NCBI GenBank assembly: GCA_020809705.1
Contig: CP085827.1
Coordinates: 2,976,001 to 3,040,000 of the forward strand
Length of the DNA: 64,000 nucleotides
Direction of reading: 5' to 3'
Source of the DNA: Calonectria ilicicola
Lineage: Eukaryota > Ascomycota > Sordariomycetes > Hypocreales > Nectriaceae
A program made the translations under genes and the position numbers. Of the stretch, positions 33,780-44,883 are shown one piece after another. The notes below the pieces were generated by a model that ran no database searches, was not told where the DNA came from, and saw only the letters and a program-made list of their open reading frames with translations. The stretch's first letter is position 1. Each line of letters begins with the position of its first letter.

Positions 33780-34745
33780 TCAAGATTCATAAAGGATCTT
33801 CTTTATGGTAGCGTGATCAACGTTAGCTCCACACAAAACAATAACACTAGTTTGACCAGCCAGCGTGGCAGCGACCTTGTTAAATCCCGCCGAAGCGAGT
33901 GCGGCAGAACCTTCCACAATCATGTTTTCGTCAAAGGCGATAGATTTCATAGCTGCAACAATATCGCCTTCATCGCAATCAATGACATGATCCACCACTG
34001 AGCTCGCCAATGGAAGAGTGATTGTGTCTTCGTCGATACCGCCAGCCACAGCTTCGGCTACTGTGGGTAGGTGTTTTGTCTCGACAACGCGACCAACGGC
34101 CATGGACGCTGCCAAAGCTTTTGAGTTGATGGCTGCGACTCCATATATTTTAGTATCAGGACTGAAGGACTTGATCACTGAACCAATGCCACTAATTAGA
34201 CCACCACCACCCATCGAGATAAAAATGTTATCAACTTGATCACACTGCTCCAGGATTTCAAGCCCGATAGTCCCTTGGCCAGCCACGATATCAGCATCAT
34301 TGTATGGCGAGATGTAAGTATACGCGCCTGAAGCAGCAAGCTGTTGAGCATGCTGCTCAGCCAAACCTGTTTCCGCCCCATGCAAAATGACATCCACGCC
34401 ATATGACTTGATCTTTTCTAGCTTCGCAGAAACCACCGTCTCGGGGAGAACGACGGTGAGATTTTTGGAGAGAATCTGTGCTGCAAAGGCAGCACCGATA
34501 CCGTGGTTGCCCGACGAAGCCGTAATCAATGGACCCTGAGCATTTTGAGCTGACACCTTGGACATGGCGCCCCGGATCTTGAAGGAACCCGTCAGCTGAA
34601 AATTCTCTGCCTTGAAAAAGACATTTGCTCCATATTCTTGTCCTATTTTTCTGGCAGGAAGGAGAGGCGTTTGAAAAACGTGGTTGCGTATTCTGTTCCT
34701 AGCTTGGACAGCGGTTGCTGCGACTTCATATAAAGGACCCGACAT
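33780..34745 (-). CDS. Threonine/serine dehydratase-like PLP enzyme
   Basis: A single exon of 321 residues from ATG 34745. The pyridoxal lysine lies in GSFKIRGA; ASSGNHG binds the substrate and the Gly-rich MGGGGLISGIG holds the cofactor phosphate. Length and layout match the catabolic (ilvA/tdcB-like, serine racemase-like) branch, without the C-terminal allosteric ACT domain of biosynthetic threonine deaminases. It would deaminate L-threonine/L-serine to 2-oxo acids plus ammonia, or act on a related hydroxyamino acid. It is on the same strand as, and 0.48 kb downstream of, a NirA/NIT4-like regulator, which suggests a role in nitrogen release. Confidence 0.9.
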   Translation of the reverse strand: MSGPLYEVAATAVQARNRIRNHVFQTPLLPARKIGQEYGANVFFKAENFQLTGSFKIRGAMSKVSAQNAQGPLITASSGNHGIGAAFAAQILSKNLTVVLPETVVSAKLEKIKSYGVDVILHGAETGLAEQHAQQLAASGAYTYISPYNDADIVAGQGTIGLEILEQCDQVDNIFISMGGGGLISGIGSVIKSFSPDTKIYGVAAINSKALAASMAVGRVVETKHLPTVAEAVAGGIDEDTITLPLASSVVDHVIDCDEGDIVAAMKSIAFDENMIVEGSAALASAGFNKVAATLAGQTSVIVLCGANVDHATIKKILYES

Positions 34746-35222
34746 TGTTAATGAGTCGAGGGAATACTAGAAATAATGACGAGGATGCGATTTTTCGCCA
34801 AAATCAGCAGTAATCGCTTTGTGCTTGGGCTTATTGAACTAATTGGGCAACATCGGATTCGTGGTGTTTTGATCGGATCGAGCGTCTCCCAAAAGTGAGT
34901 CACATGAGTGGCGTCTGACCCACTAGAAACCGGACTTGGTTTAGTGCAATGCGCCTTTGTCTTGACGAGATTGACAAACTCCACATTATGAGTCCAAGAC
35001 GTTGCTGGATCTTCTCACTCTTTGCTGGGATAATTGAGATTACCCATCTCACCTCATCTGGTCACTTGAAGTTTATCCGTTGGCTGTTATGAGATCCATA
35101 TGCGAACAATGGCGTTGGACATCAGTACCTCTTTATCACGTTCCCTTAATCAACATCGATGATTCGATAATTTAACTTACAATCCAGCCAATTATTCTGT
35201 TTTAAATGAAGCTAAGTAAAAG

Positions 35223-38046
35223 CTAAACTGCATCTGGTAGTATCCAATCAAATACAGGGCTTGTCTGTGAATCATTTTCTAGACCAAAATCTGTCTGCCA
35301 CTGAGGCCCCTGGTTTCCCACTTCTCTCAGCTGACTGTCATCCACGAATGGCCTTGTTCTCTTTTTAGAAATTTGATGCTTCATTGTTGTAAGTGAATAT
35401 TGACATCCCCGCGCGGATCGGGTTTGAATTTCCCACTGTCGCTGCAACAACATAAGAAAGTCCTTGGAGCTTTTGGCACTCTCCCATGACATCCCAAGCT
35501 CATCCAAAGCTCTCAAACAGGCGTTGAGATGGACATCTATATTGCTTGTTTGACAGTCATACTGAGAAATGCTCGCAAAGAGGAGGATTAATGCGGCCGA
35601 GCAAGCCATACCGACTCCCTGGACACTCATTCGACGCAGGATGTATCGTGCTTCGTATATTTGAATCAGCTGTGCGATAGCAACAGCCGATTTAACACAC
35701 ATCATACGAGCATGTGATGACCCTGGGCCTTGAGGAGGACTTGGTTGAAGATATGTTTTGGACATGTACGGCCGGTGAACGTAGATGATGTTTTGATGAT
35801 ATTCCATGCTGTAGTTGGTTATTATGGTGCTATTCGGCGCAAGCTTTGAAACATACTGTAGCAAAATTACATGCGGCAGGTACTGAGACTTTTGGTCATC
35901 CAGATCAATTTTTAGTATCAGTGGCAGGTTTGAATGCCAATTGAGTAGATTTTCGACAGTTTTTGCATTTATCTTTTGTAAGGGTCCCAGTGGAATTTGA
36001 ATTGTGCCATATCTGATAAATGTCAGGGATTTAGCAGACCATATGAGATGACTGAGGCTTACAAATAATGGCCGACGGGGGCCATTAATTCTCCAAGCAA
36101 AACTCGCTGTCGATGTACTTCGCTTGGATAGTCAGGGAGTGAAGAGGGAAAGCCTGATGGTTGGGTAGAGCCGTAAGAGACCCACTGAGGAGCACAGTCT
36201 GGGAGTATACCACCGCTTGGCTTCTCAACAGTAATATCTTCCATGATAATATAAAACGGACGTCCGAGATAAAGACTCCAAAATCTGGGGTCAAGGCAGA
36301 ATAAGTACGGATATCAGCTAATATTTATACACGGTAGAAATTACCTGTCGGTTGTATAGGCACTCCAAAAGACGTCTTTTCTGAGGATGGACTCGGTTTG
36401 GGTGATCTTGCTTTTTTCTATATATGGTAGGGGGTCGATATGGAGTGCTAAATCGAAGGCTAAACGTAAGGCCATGCCTGGATCTTGTTAGAACAATGCT
36501 TTCATGTGGAGTAGTAAACGGACCGCTATAGAGCCAACCTCTGCTATCACATCTGTAGCCAATTTCGTGACTGCTTAGAATGATCAAAGCCTGAACGGTT
36601 GCTACTGATGGCGAGTCGAGTTCGATATCAATCAGGGCCTTAGCCCTTTGTGCAAAGAATTCTGGCAAAGTCTTAGGAAAGGTGATGAAAGTTGAATGAT
36701 GACGAGCCTCGATTGTTGCTCCCATAGAGCATCTGACCTAGTCAATATTACAAATCCAGATTTGATCCGAATGATGAAGATTTTGGAGTACTTGCATGGC
36801 GTTTTGTAGAGCCTCGGAGTAATAGGGATCATCTTCTCCCTGACACTTCCATCTGACCTTGGCGGTCTCAAACATGCTGCGATTCACAATATAAGAAGTT
36901 GGATTTTGCCAAGCAAAATATAAACTGGTCAAGTGCTCCTCTAATTCAAGTGGGACGTGTTTACCAATGCCCAAACGATCAAGGTGCTCTTGGCTGTCCC
37001 TCTTGGCGGTTGGTTTAATAGCAAGGCTGTGTGACGGCACCTCGACTAGGTTGTAATTAGAGGTTGGACCAAGATAAATAATCTTCCCGTCGGAGCCTAT
37101 ACGTAAAGAGCCAAGTCGATCGGAAAGCTGGTTGATGAGGCTCTCAGTATTGTCATTTTCGTCGGTTTCCTGTGAGGATATGGTGTCATCAACCATTTGG
37201 GGGACGATGACTTTGTCACACCCAACCTCGGCCTCAGCACCAGGCACGGCTAAAAAGCTCTCAATTGGTTCGAGGTTAGCTGGAGGCGTTTTTTGGAAAC
37301 TCAACTCCATGTCCTTGAGGAAATCAGCTGTCCAATTTGAAGGTAACAATGATGCTGGCATCAATCCCTGTGGTGTCAAATGTCTGATCATGTCCATATC
37401 CTCAAAATTGGTTAAAATGTTTGGGGGATTTCCCGTTGGCGGCGAATTCGTGGGAACACCGTCAAATGGTGCACTGGCTTTGGGTGTAGACGGTAATTGT
37501 GTACCGTCTTTTTGCCTAACGACGTTCTTATTTTCGGGCTTGGGCGCTATTTTTCGATTATTCGCGTAAGGTTTTGCGGATGATTCTGATATCGCAGACG
37601 GGCTTGCAACCTCATTTCTTTTTGTGTATGCATCAGTAAGCTTGAGATGGTCCAAAACGTTCATCAACGCTGTTTGTTGTCCATCAGGCATACTTGGAGG
37701 CTGCAGAGAATTTTGGGTAATAAAATGGGTGAGCTGCCAAATGCGATCTGATAATAACTCGATTGCAACTCGAATTGATAACCTGCGCCTTCGATTAGCC
37801 CTGTAGTAGAAAGATCCTAATACTTACTTTCTCTTGTCATCACCAGCTAGATAGCGGCAATCCTTACCTTTACTTTCACAGCTGGAGCATCGCGGAGCTG
37901 CTCCGTCACACTGATGAGAAGTTAATATTCAACGCATCTCAATATTTTCCTAGATTGTTCCCTACCCTGATTTTACTCTCCCGGCATGGCACACATGCTG
38001 TCGTAACATGTCGTCTTTTATGGGCCGTGGAACCGCTGTCCGCCAT
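35223..38046 (-). CDS. Zn2Cys6 transcription factor, NirA/NIT4-like family
   Basis: It starts at the ATG at 38046 (MADSGSTAHKRRH). The zinc cluster ACVPCRESKIRCDGAAPRCSSC is split by an intron with acceptor CATCAG; a second intron (GTAAGT...TACAG) joins DKRK to ANRRRRLSIRV. Then come a long polar region to 36.9 kb and the regulatory domain (ALIDIELDSPSVATVQALIILSSHE, RGWLYSG, MALRLAFDLALHID, RKDVFWSAYTTDR). The C-terminal part (MEYHQNIIYVHRPYMSK, SHARMMCVKSAVAIAQLI) is the pattern of the NirA/NIT4 group. In that part a 54-bp intron (about 35807-35860) is in frame and masked as coding. About seven introns in all. The group includes the nitrate regulators but also many with other targets; its neighbour is a dehydratase. 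Confidence 0.85.
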
Positions 38047-39502
38047 AGGATTGATGAGATCTTTGTTTGGGAAAGTTATTGATGATGTACCTCTGGTCAA
38101 GTAGATAGAGGTCAATTCCGCCTAAGTAGTAAGTCAACACATGGTGGCGGATATGAATGCGGGGGGGCGGTCGAGGAGCATCGGGATTTATGGACCCAAG
38201 AAGGCTCACGTGATGGATCCCTTTCACCAACATTAAGAGTAACGGACGGTGCACTAGACGGTTCCTCGGCAAGCAATCGGTTACCACTTTATCAGCTTAG
38301 TAAGGCTGAAGTATATAATTACGCGGCCTAAAGGGATCGATTCAAATTCTGGATTTAAAAAATTGCTCTGGTATCAACGATGATTTTAACACGTAGTTAA
38401 CTTTTCTACCAAGAGTCACGGATAGGCATGCAAATACGTCACTGCTCGATAAAAAATCTATCTACTCATGCCAGAGGCACTCTTATATCCTAATACATTT
38501 AATGAATATCATGTTGCTTAAAGATTGCTCCCTCTTGTGAGAATAGCACATCTAGTGGTGACGAAGTTCATCAATACTTGAGATGGGTAGCAGCGCCCTG
38601 ATAATCCAGCAAACATCACAAATAGTAACTGATTGCCCTTGGAGAGTCGTCCTTGGATGATGGGATACTTCAAGGAAGAGTTGCCGGCTGAGAAAACCAT
38701 CACGTGAATCTTGGATCTGACCAAAGATCAAGAACATACTCCAATAAGTGATTGCAACACAATGGCTAAGTGTGTTGCCGTTCGTCTTGCAAAAGAACGT
38801 ACCGATGCCTGCTTAGTTCTGTGATTAGGTAGAAGGTCTGGAGAGTAGAATGGAAAGTGCAAAGCGTTCCTGTTTATCTGACGCTCGATTGGCACCTTGA
38901 GCGACGAGTGAAGTTGGAGAATATTTGCGGGGGAAGAGAACTCGTTGCTTCCCCATGGGGATGAATCCCTGTGTCGTCTCCATGTCGCAAGTCGTTTGGG
39001 CTTGGGGTAGGACAGAAGCCAAGTGCTCGGACCAATGAACGGAAATGCCTCCAATTGGCGAAAAGATTGCAAATTAGTCTGGGCAAAGCGCCCTATTTTA
39101 CCCCGCACCATCATTGATTGGGGCCGCAAGTAGCTTTCCAACGGAATTGCCACCGATTGGTGGTTGAGTGTGATGATACGGGAAGATTTCCGGGTGGCAA
39201 TTGAAGACATGTCGACAGCGATGCGGGAGGATGACTAATTAGACATATATTTCTCAGGACTAAGCTATCGGACATTGCGACCAGGGCTACACATAAAATT
39301 CCATCTTATTTGAAGACCTGATAAAATCCTTTGGGGATTTGGCTGCAACTGGATTGAATACGATGAAAAGTCATTGTTGCTCACGTTAGAATTGATCAGC
39401 CATTGATCGAATATCCAACCACATCGATTCAATCCCTCCAGGTTATATTTCACTAGTTACAAACGCAAACCCTGTATTTTGTTAGAAGTATCCATCTGGC
39501 AT
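38047..39502. other. Intergenic region with one uncertain frame
   Basis: A 160-codon minus frame at 38728-39210 (MSSIATRKSSRIITLN...) is rich in Ser and Arg, has no membrane span or known motif, and competes with two other open minus frames over the same bases. I do not call it a gene. CGG half-sites cluster at 38241-38281 near the regulator's promoter. Confidence 0.35.
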
Positions 39503-39766
39503 TCACTGGAGTGCGACATACTTGTTCTCATTGCAGTGACCGCCATGCTTGTCTCCGTGCTGAACCCAACACTGTTCTCCTGTCATTATGGGAATATTGG
39601 GCTGAAAGGTAAAACATACTGAGACTGAACAGGCAGCATCTCCTGCATTTGCAGGTCCAATATTGCCTAGTTGACAAGAACTGGCTGTCTCTCGAAAGGA
39701 TAACGATGCGCTCATTGCTTGGTTAATCAAGAGTGCCGAGACCAGAGGGAGTAGACAAAACTTCAT
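39503..39766 (-). CDS. Small secreted protein, 87 residues
   Basis: ATG at 39766; signal peptide MKFCLLPLVSALLINQAMS. The mature part of about 68 residues has five or six Cys (SSCQLG, AACSVSVC, EQCWVQHG, GGHCNEN). A strong donor GTATGT lies just before the end, and splicing to CTAG near 39455 would swap the last residues KYVALQ for a shorter tail, so the C-terminus is uncertain. A TATA-like box TATTTATA (minus sense) lies at 39876-39869, about 105 bp upstream. Function unknown. Confidence 0.65.
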   Translation of the reverse strand: MKFCLLPLVSALLINQAMSASLSFRETASSCQLGNIGPANAGDAACSVSVCFTFQPNIPIMTGEQCWVQHGDKHGGHCNENKYVALQ

Positions 39767-41945
39767 CTTGAATAGTTTCAGTTAGTTGTAATGGGAAGAA
39801 ATTGTAGCCCGGTGAAGAAGTTTAGCTACGCATCTAGGTGGTGTCTAGTTTGAAAGGAATCCGGGACGTATAAATACACAAAATTGGCGGCCCAGAAAAT
39901 AGCACCACAAGTCGTCTTTAACCCAGAATCATCTCGAGACAGCATTCATGGTGTCTCGGTGATACTGTCTGTACAATTTGGTTCGAATAAAACATGTCTG
40001 AGACTCCATGGTAAGCATTCCAGCCCCGCTTTCCAGCACAACAAAGACTTCGGCCTTCTCTATGACCAAAAGATTTCTATCGCTAGAGGAATCAAATAAC
40101 TTGCCCATTTCTATTGTTGGTTTGGGCTTTTTTAAGATAAAACCCCTCATATCAATAAATACCAGAAAAAGCGCGAAGGAATATGTACAATTTAGACTTT
40201 GCTTTTACTCTAAATAAGGTCTATCTCCACGATGTCGCACATACCACGTCTAAGACAGTGCTGGTAAAGCAGTCGCTAATTCCATACGCGAGTCTTTCAG
40301 GTACATCAAATTATGTCATTCTTTGTATCAATATTTCATCAAGCTTTCGCTCGGTTCGCTCTCTTCCTCCCACCTGACGTAAAACAAGACGGATGAATGT
40401 AAATAGTTCATTTTCCACCTCCCGCATGCTGCTAAATAAATCCAGTTCTGCTAAACACGGTGTCATACGCAAAGTTTAATTCTAGATGTTGAGCATTTTG
40501 AACATCACTAATTGTCTCACTAAAGAGGTAAGCAGTCGGAGGAAGAACATGCCGGCCCTAATGATAGCACTAACAGAGACAAATCATCAACTTTCTACGT
40601 AAGAACATACCGAACTAGTAATGGTGTTCAGAGTACCAATGTAGATCCATCTTTTCAGCTCGGCTGATTTACATACCTTTGGCTCCGTAAGCCTGCATTC
40701 TAAACAAGCTGATGACCTCTCCTAAACTCCAAGTTTTAGACGCAAAGGCCAACAGCGCGCCGACTAGGAACGTTTTGTTTCATGTCATGACCACTTCCAC
40801 ACCCCTCCTATCTTTTATTTCGGGATTAGAAAGGAGGGGATGTAAGGAGCATGATTTCTCGGCTATGCTTAGAGAAGTATTAATTAAAAACGAAGTTACG
40901 GGACACTTGCCGAGGTGAAGACGTAGAGAACCAGGGTCCGGTTTTGACTAGCAAGTAAAGAATTGGGCCCCATAATTAAGAAGCCGGGTAAATTCAGCAA
41001 ATCTGGTAAGAATAGGCACCTTGTGAAAGTATTTTTTTTTTTGCTCAGGGTGCTACCAGGGGGCTGGTGTTCTCCACTATGATGCTACCCAATTTAACCG
41101 GTAGCAAAATCACCACCCCCCTCATGATTCCTATGCCATCCATGCCACGTGATGTGTATCTACGAAATACGGTTGACCGGTTGGATTATTTTTAATTTAT
41201 ACCACAGCACTTCTTGGACGGTGCGTGGCAAACTAACCCCACTCACTAGACGCAAGGGATCGATCGGGTTGATCCTTGTTCTGGGCACCCAATCTGAGGG
41301 GGGAGAATATAAGCTGCCGTTCGTGAATGGTCACTCTTTCAATGCATTGAAGATCGCTAATCTTAATTAAATCGTATAAAATGTTCCTTCATGTCAAACA
41401 TGCCCATTCTCTGTGGGTGATTGGCCCCAGACTGCACAAGGTGTTGTCTGTTGGGTCCAACACCCAGTTCGTCACATCCTAAGCATGAGGGCGTCTCACG
41501 AGTTATCGGCTAGATCCTTAATTCTCTTTTTTGAAATGCATAGTTTCTCGTATGAATTCGCGAAAACAAGCCCATATTCAGTTCGCGCGTTTAATCCTGC
41601 CATACACGGAAATCGCCCAGAGTCTCATGACCTTAATGGCGAGCGGTAAACGCCCGGAGGCATGAGTCGTGTTCCGTTCCGGTCGGATCTGAATGCTATT
41701 TGTTGCTGTTCCGTGACGGGGGTCACTAGTCACGCTAAGAGCTGGGGTTTAGACTGGGATCAAGCCGGGGTAGTGGGACGAGATCCCCTTTGTGGGGGAA
41801 GCGCGGGGACGAATGCAACACTTGGTTGGTCTGGGGATTATATATTTACAATTGAGCTGGCCATTTGTTTCTACCTTACCGTGATCTAATAATTCTGCGA
41901 ATTCTCTTCACTGGATCGCATCTGGCGCAAACTCGCCATTCCAGC
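39767..41945. other. 2.2-kb region without supported gene
   Basis: Only frames under 80 codons with no domains. A run of T at 41032-41042 and mixed AT-rich sequence are seen. A TATATATTT box at 41839-41847 lies about 100 bp before the sugar transporter ATG. Confidence 0.5.
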
Positions 41946-43825
41946 ATGGGTTCAAACGACGACCACAAAGGAGGAGACAAGCATGGAGTGGCGCAGATTG
42001 AGGACTTGGCCCCGGCCGCAGCCGTGGCGTTGCCGGCCAGTACGGTAAACGAAAAACTTCAGTTTCGTGATTTTTGGGACAATAGACGCGTCTTATTGTT
42101 TTGTAAGTCGAACTTTGTTGCATCCGATGCTGGGATGGTGGCTTACAAGTCTCTTCGCGGATGCTTAGGTCTTATCATCTATCTTTTGCCCATTAATTTT
42201 GGATACGAGGTTTCTATGATGGGAAAGCTCCTTGCCGTTACACCATTTGCTCAGCAATTCGGGTATCTGGTTGACAATGAGTACGTTATTAGAGCGAAAG
42301 ATCAGCAAATCCTGAATGCGGCCAACACTATTGGCCTCTTCGTGTCAGCGTTTGCCACAGGTATCGTGAGCGATATTATTGGAAGAAAAAAGACAATCAT
42401 CATTGCATGCACGATTTGCATCAGTGGAATTATCGTACAGTATTTTGGGACCTCGATCCACATGCTATTTGCTGGAAAGCTTGTATCAACACTCGGATTT
42501 GGTCTTGGCCATTCGCTTGGCCCAGTCTTTGTTGCCGAGTTGGCACCTGTGAAGATGCGTGGTCTGTGCCTCGCTCTGGTGGTGAGTACAATTGCTGACA
42601 AGCGCTTTATTGTTGTCACTGACTCTGATAGAACACCATGATTGTACTGGGTCAATGGCTCAACTCTCTCGTCGTATATGCTTGCAAAACTGACCCAACT
42701 GACAAGGCGTGGCGCATTCCTGTGATTACTCAGATTGCGCCCCCATCCTTGCTGCTGCTTTGTATTGCTTTCCTTCCCGAATCGCCTTCCTGGTTGCTTA
42801 TCCGCGGCCGCCGCGAAGAGGCAGCAAAAGCATACCGCCGATTTAACGGAGACGATTTCGACGTGGACACCGCACTGGCAGTTGCTACAGTCACCATTGC
42901 GAAGGAACAAGAGGCCAAGAAGGAGCAGGAATCCAGCTCCTGGCTTGAATGCTTCAAGGGCACCAACCGTCGGCGAATCACAATTATTGTCATGGTTTAT
43001 CTGGCGCAGCAATTTATTGGTGTGGGTTTTATCAGCGGATATTTGACGTGAGTTGCGACCCTGGATATTCCGGATTATCAAATGAGCAACTTTTGACTGA
43101 TTTGTTAGATACTATTTCCGACTTGCTGGTGTAAATGACCCTCTCGCAATCGGCCAAGCAGCCAATGCCATTCAGCTTTTCGGAAACATGTGTTCGTGGC
43201 CGCTAGTAGATCGATTGGGACGAAGGCCAATGATTGTTGGTGGATGTTTTGTAATGACGGGTCTTTTGCTCGTTATTGGAGGCATCAGCACGATTGGAAC
43301 TGCCCCATCCCTTTCTGCAACGGTTGCATTCATGGTCGTATGGGGATATCTCTACCAGGCATGATTTTCTTCCCACTTCGATATCGGAAACCTGGCTAAC
43401 GTTTTGTAGGCAACCCTTGGTGCTGTCGCTTACAGTGTCGGAGGTGAAACTGCAAGGTAAGATTTTTCAACGGAGAGTATTTTATGTTGACTAGCTAACC
43501 TGATGATAGTATGCAACTGAGGCAAAAGACGTACAGTATCAACATCATGGTCTCCACTGCCGTCTCGTGCATGGTCACACAGGTTATGCCTTATCTCATC
43601 AACACCGACCAAGCAAATCTAGGAGGCAAAATTTGCTTTGTGTTTTTCGGCGCGTCTGTGCCGATGTGTGCATACCTTTACTTCTGCCTACCCGAGCTCA
43701 AGGGCCGAAATTATGCGGAAGTCCAAGAAATGTTTGAGAAGAAAGTTCCTGCAAGAAAGTTTAAAACCTATGTATGTGAGGTTGGTCTGGGCGGCGAACT
43801 GGAGGAAAAGATCCATGATGCCTGA
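41946..43825 (+). CDS. MFS sugar porter (hexose/maltose permease-like)
   Basis: The ATG at 41946 (MGSNDDHKGGDKHG) is preferred over one at 41865 that lies in the leader. Family marks are NTIGLFVSAFATGIVSDIIGRKK (sugar-porter motif A), GFGLGHSLGPVFVAELAPVKMRG, FLPESPSWLLIRGRREEAAKAYRR, VDRLGRRP and QLRQKTYSINIMVS, ending LPELKGRNYAEVQEMFEKKV. Introns are near 42580-42635, 43049-43110, 43358-43410 and 43456-43509. Twelve spans are expected, in the plasma membrane, as a proton/sugar or sugar-acid symporter. The MAL-type N-terminus (FGYEVSMMGKLLAVTPFAQQFG) suggests a disaccharide or glycoside rather than glucose. The next gene is a Zn2Cys6 regulator in the same direction. Confidence 0.9.
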
Positions 43826-44883
43826 GAAGGGAAGCCTTGGGTTGCAGATAGGATTCAGAATATGAGGTGTTTGAGGGATGGATCCGCGATAGGGGTTTAT
43901 GCAGATTGAATAAACCAGTGCATCGATATCTCTCCACCTTATTTTATTTTATTGATGGACGTGAAGAATTGACGTTGCTACGGCCCATAATTCCGTGATT
44001 GGGGACGGATTGACAGATTCCAATCACTATCTTAGCGCAGAGAGGGGTAATAGAATCACAATGCTTGTTCTGAGCACTGGCGCAGACGTAGAATAGCATG
44101 TAACAAGTAATAATTACATCAATTGACCCGCCCTTGCAATTGACGTCGTCTTTGCTCTTTGCCCTCGGCTGAATGAATGATTGCGCCCTGTCGCGCCCTT
44201 CAACGCGATTGGCACACGTCAGGTGACACGCTCCCCTCGCGTCGACGGAATGTGAATTCCTGCCTTTTGGGAGCGGATAATTTCTTTTCGTGGGGCATGC
44301 ACTTATCGGGGCACCACACTTGGCATTGAACCACCGACGGGATGGCAACGTAGAGCTTCCAGGGTCGCACTTGTTTAGCTCCTGCTGCAGGGACACGAGA
44401 TAACGGGTCAGTATTGAATATGCAAATACAGCCATGTCCATGGGAGGGGCCCAAAGGTCATTCGTTGCCTCGTCCAAGCCAGAGTCCAGGCCTTGTTCCA
44501 CTTGTATGAGTCAGCTTGGCACCCACCTCAGACCTGATTTTTATACGCGTTTAATTGCAGACTGAAGAAATGTCAATGTAAATTGTTCATCGTCTAGATG
44601 AGCAGATTTCAATGTTTTGGCTGGATTCTTGGGCTGTATCAAATGTCAACCATGGGCGGCAACCCCGGGATAACGCATCCCAGGGAGTAACTTAGTTAAC
44701 GAGGCATTCATCGTTCCTCGGTGAGAAGACTTACCAATCACGCCGCCAACGAGGCTGTCGGCTTTTAGGGTTTTGGCGGATTAGGAGTAATTTCTGCTTG
44801 GAATCTCTTTTCTTTACATAGAACACAGTCGTAGTCTTGCTTTCTTCCCTTCCTTGGAACTTGATTGGCCACCAGAACTTAGA
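43826..44883. other. Intergenic region, no supported gene
   Basis: A 185-codon minus frame at 43944-44501 has scattered Cys and no recognisable domain, and it overlaps a second open frame; not called. The last 200 bp are the likely promoter of the regulator at 44884. Confidence 0.45.

Noticed and set aside
38728..39210. 160-codon minus frame
   Set aside because: Low-complexity Ser/Arg composition, no motif; two other minus frames are open over the same bases.
42302..43081. 259-codon minus frame
   Set aside because: A shadow of the sugar transporter exons on the other strand.
43944..44501. 185-codon minus frame
   Set aside because: Irregular Cys, no domain, competing frames; no promoter signal seen.
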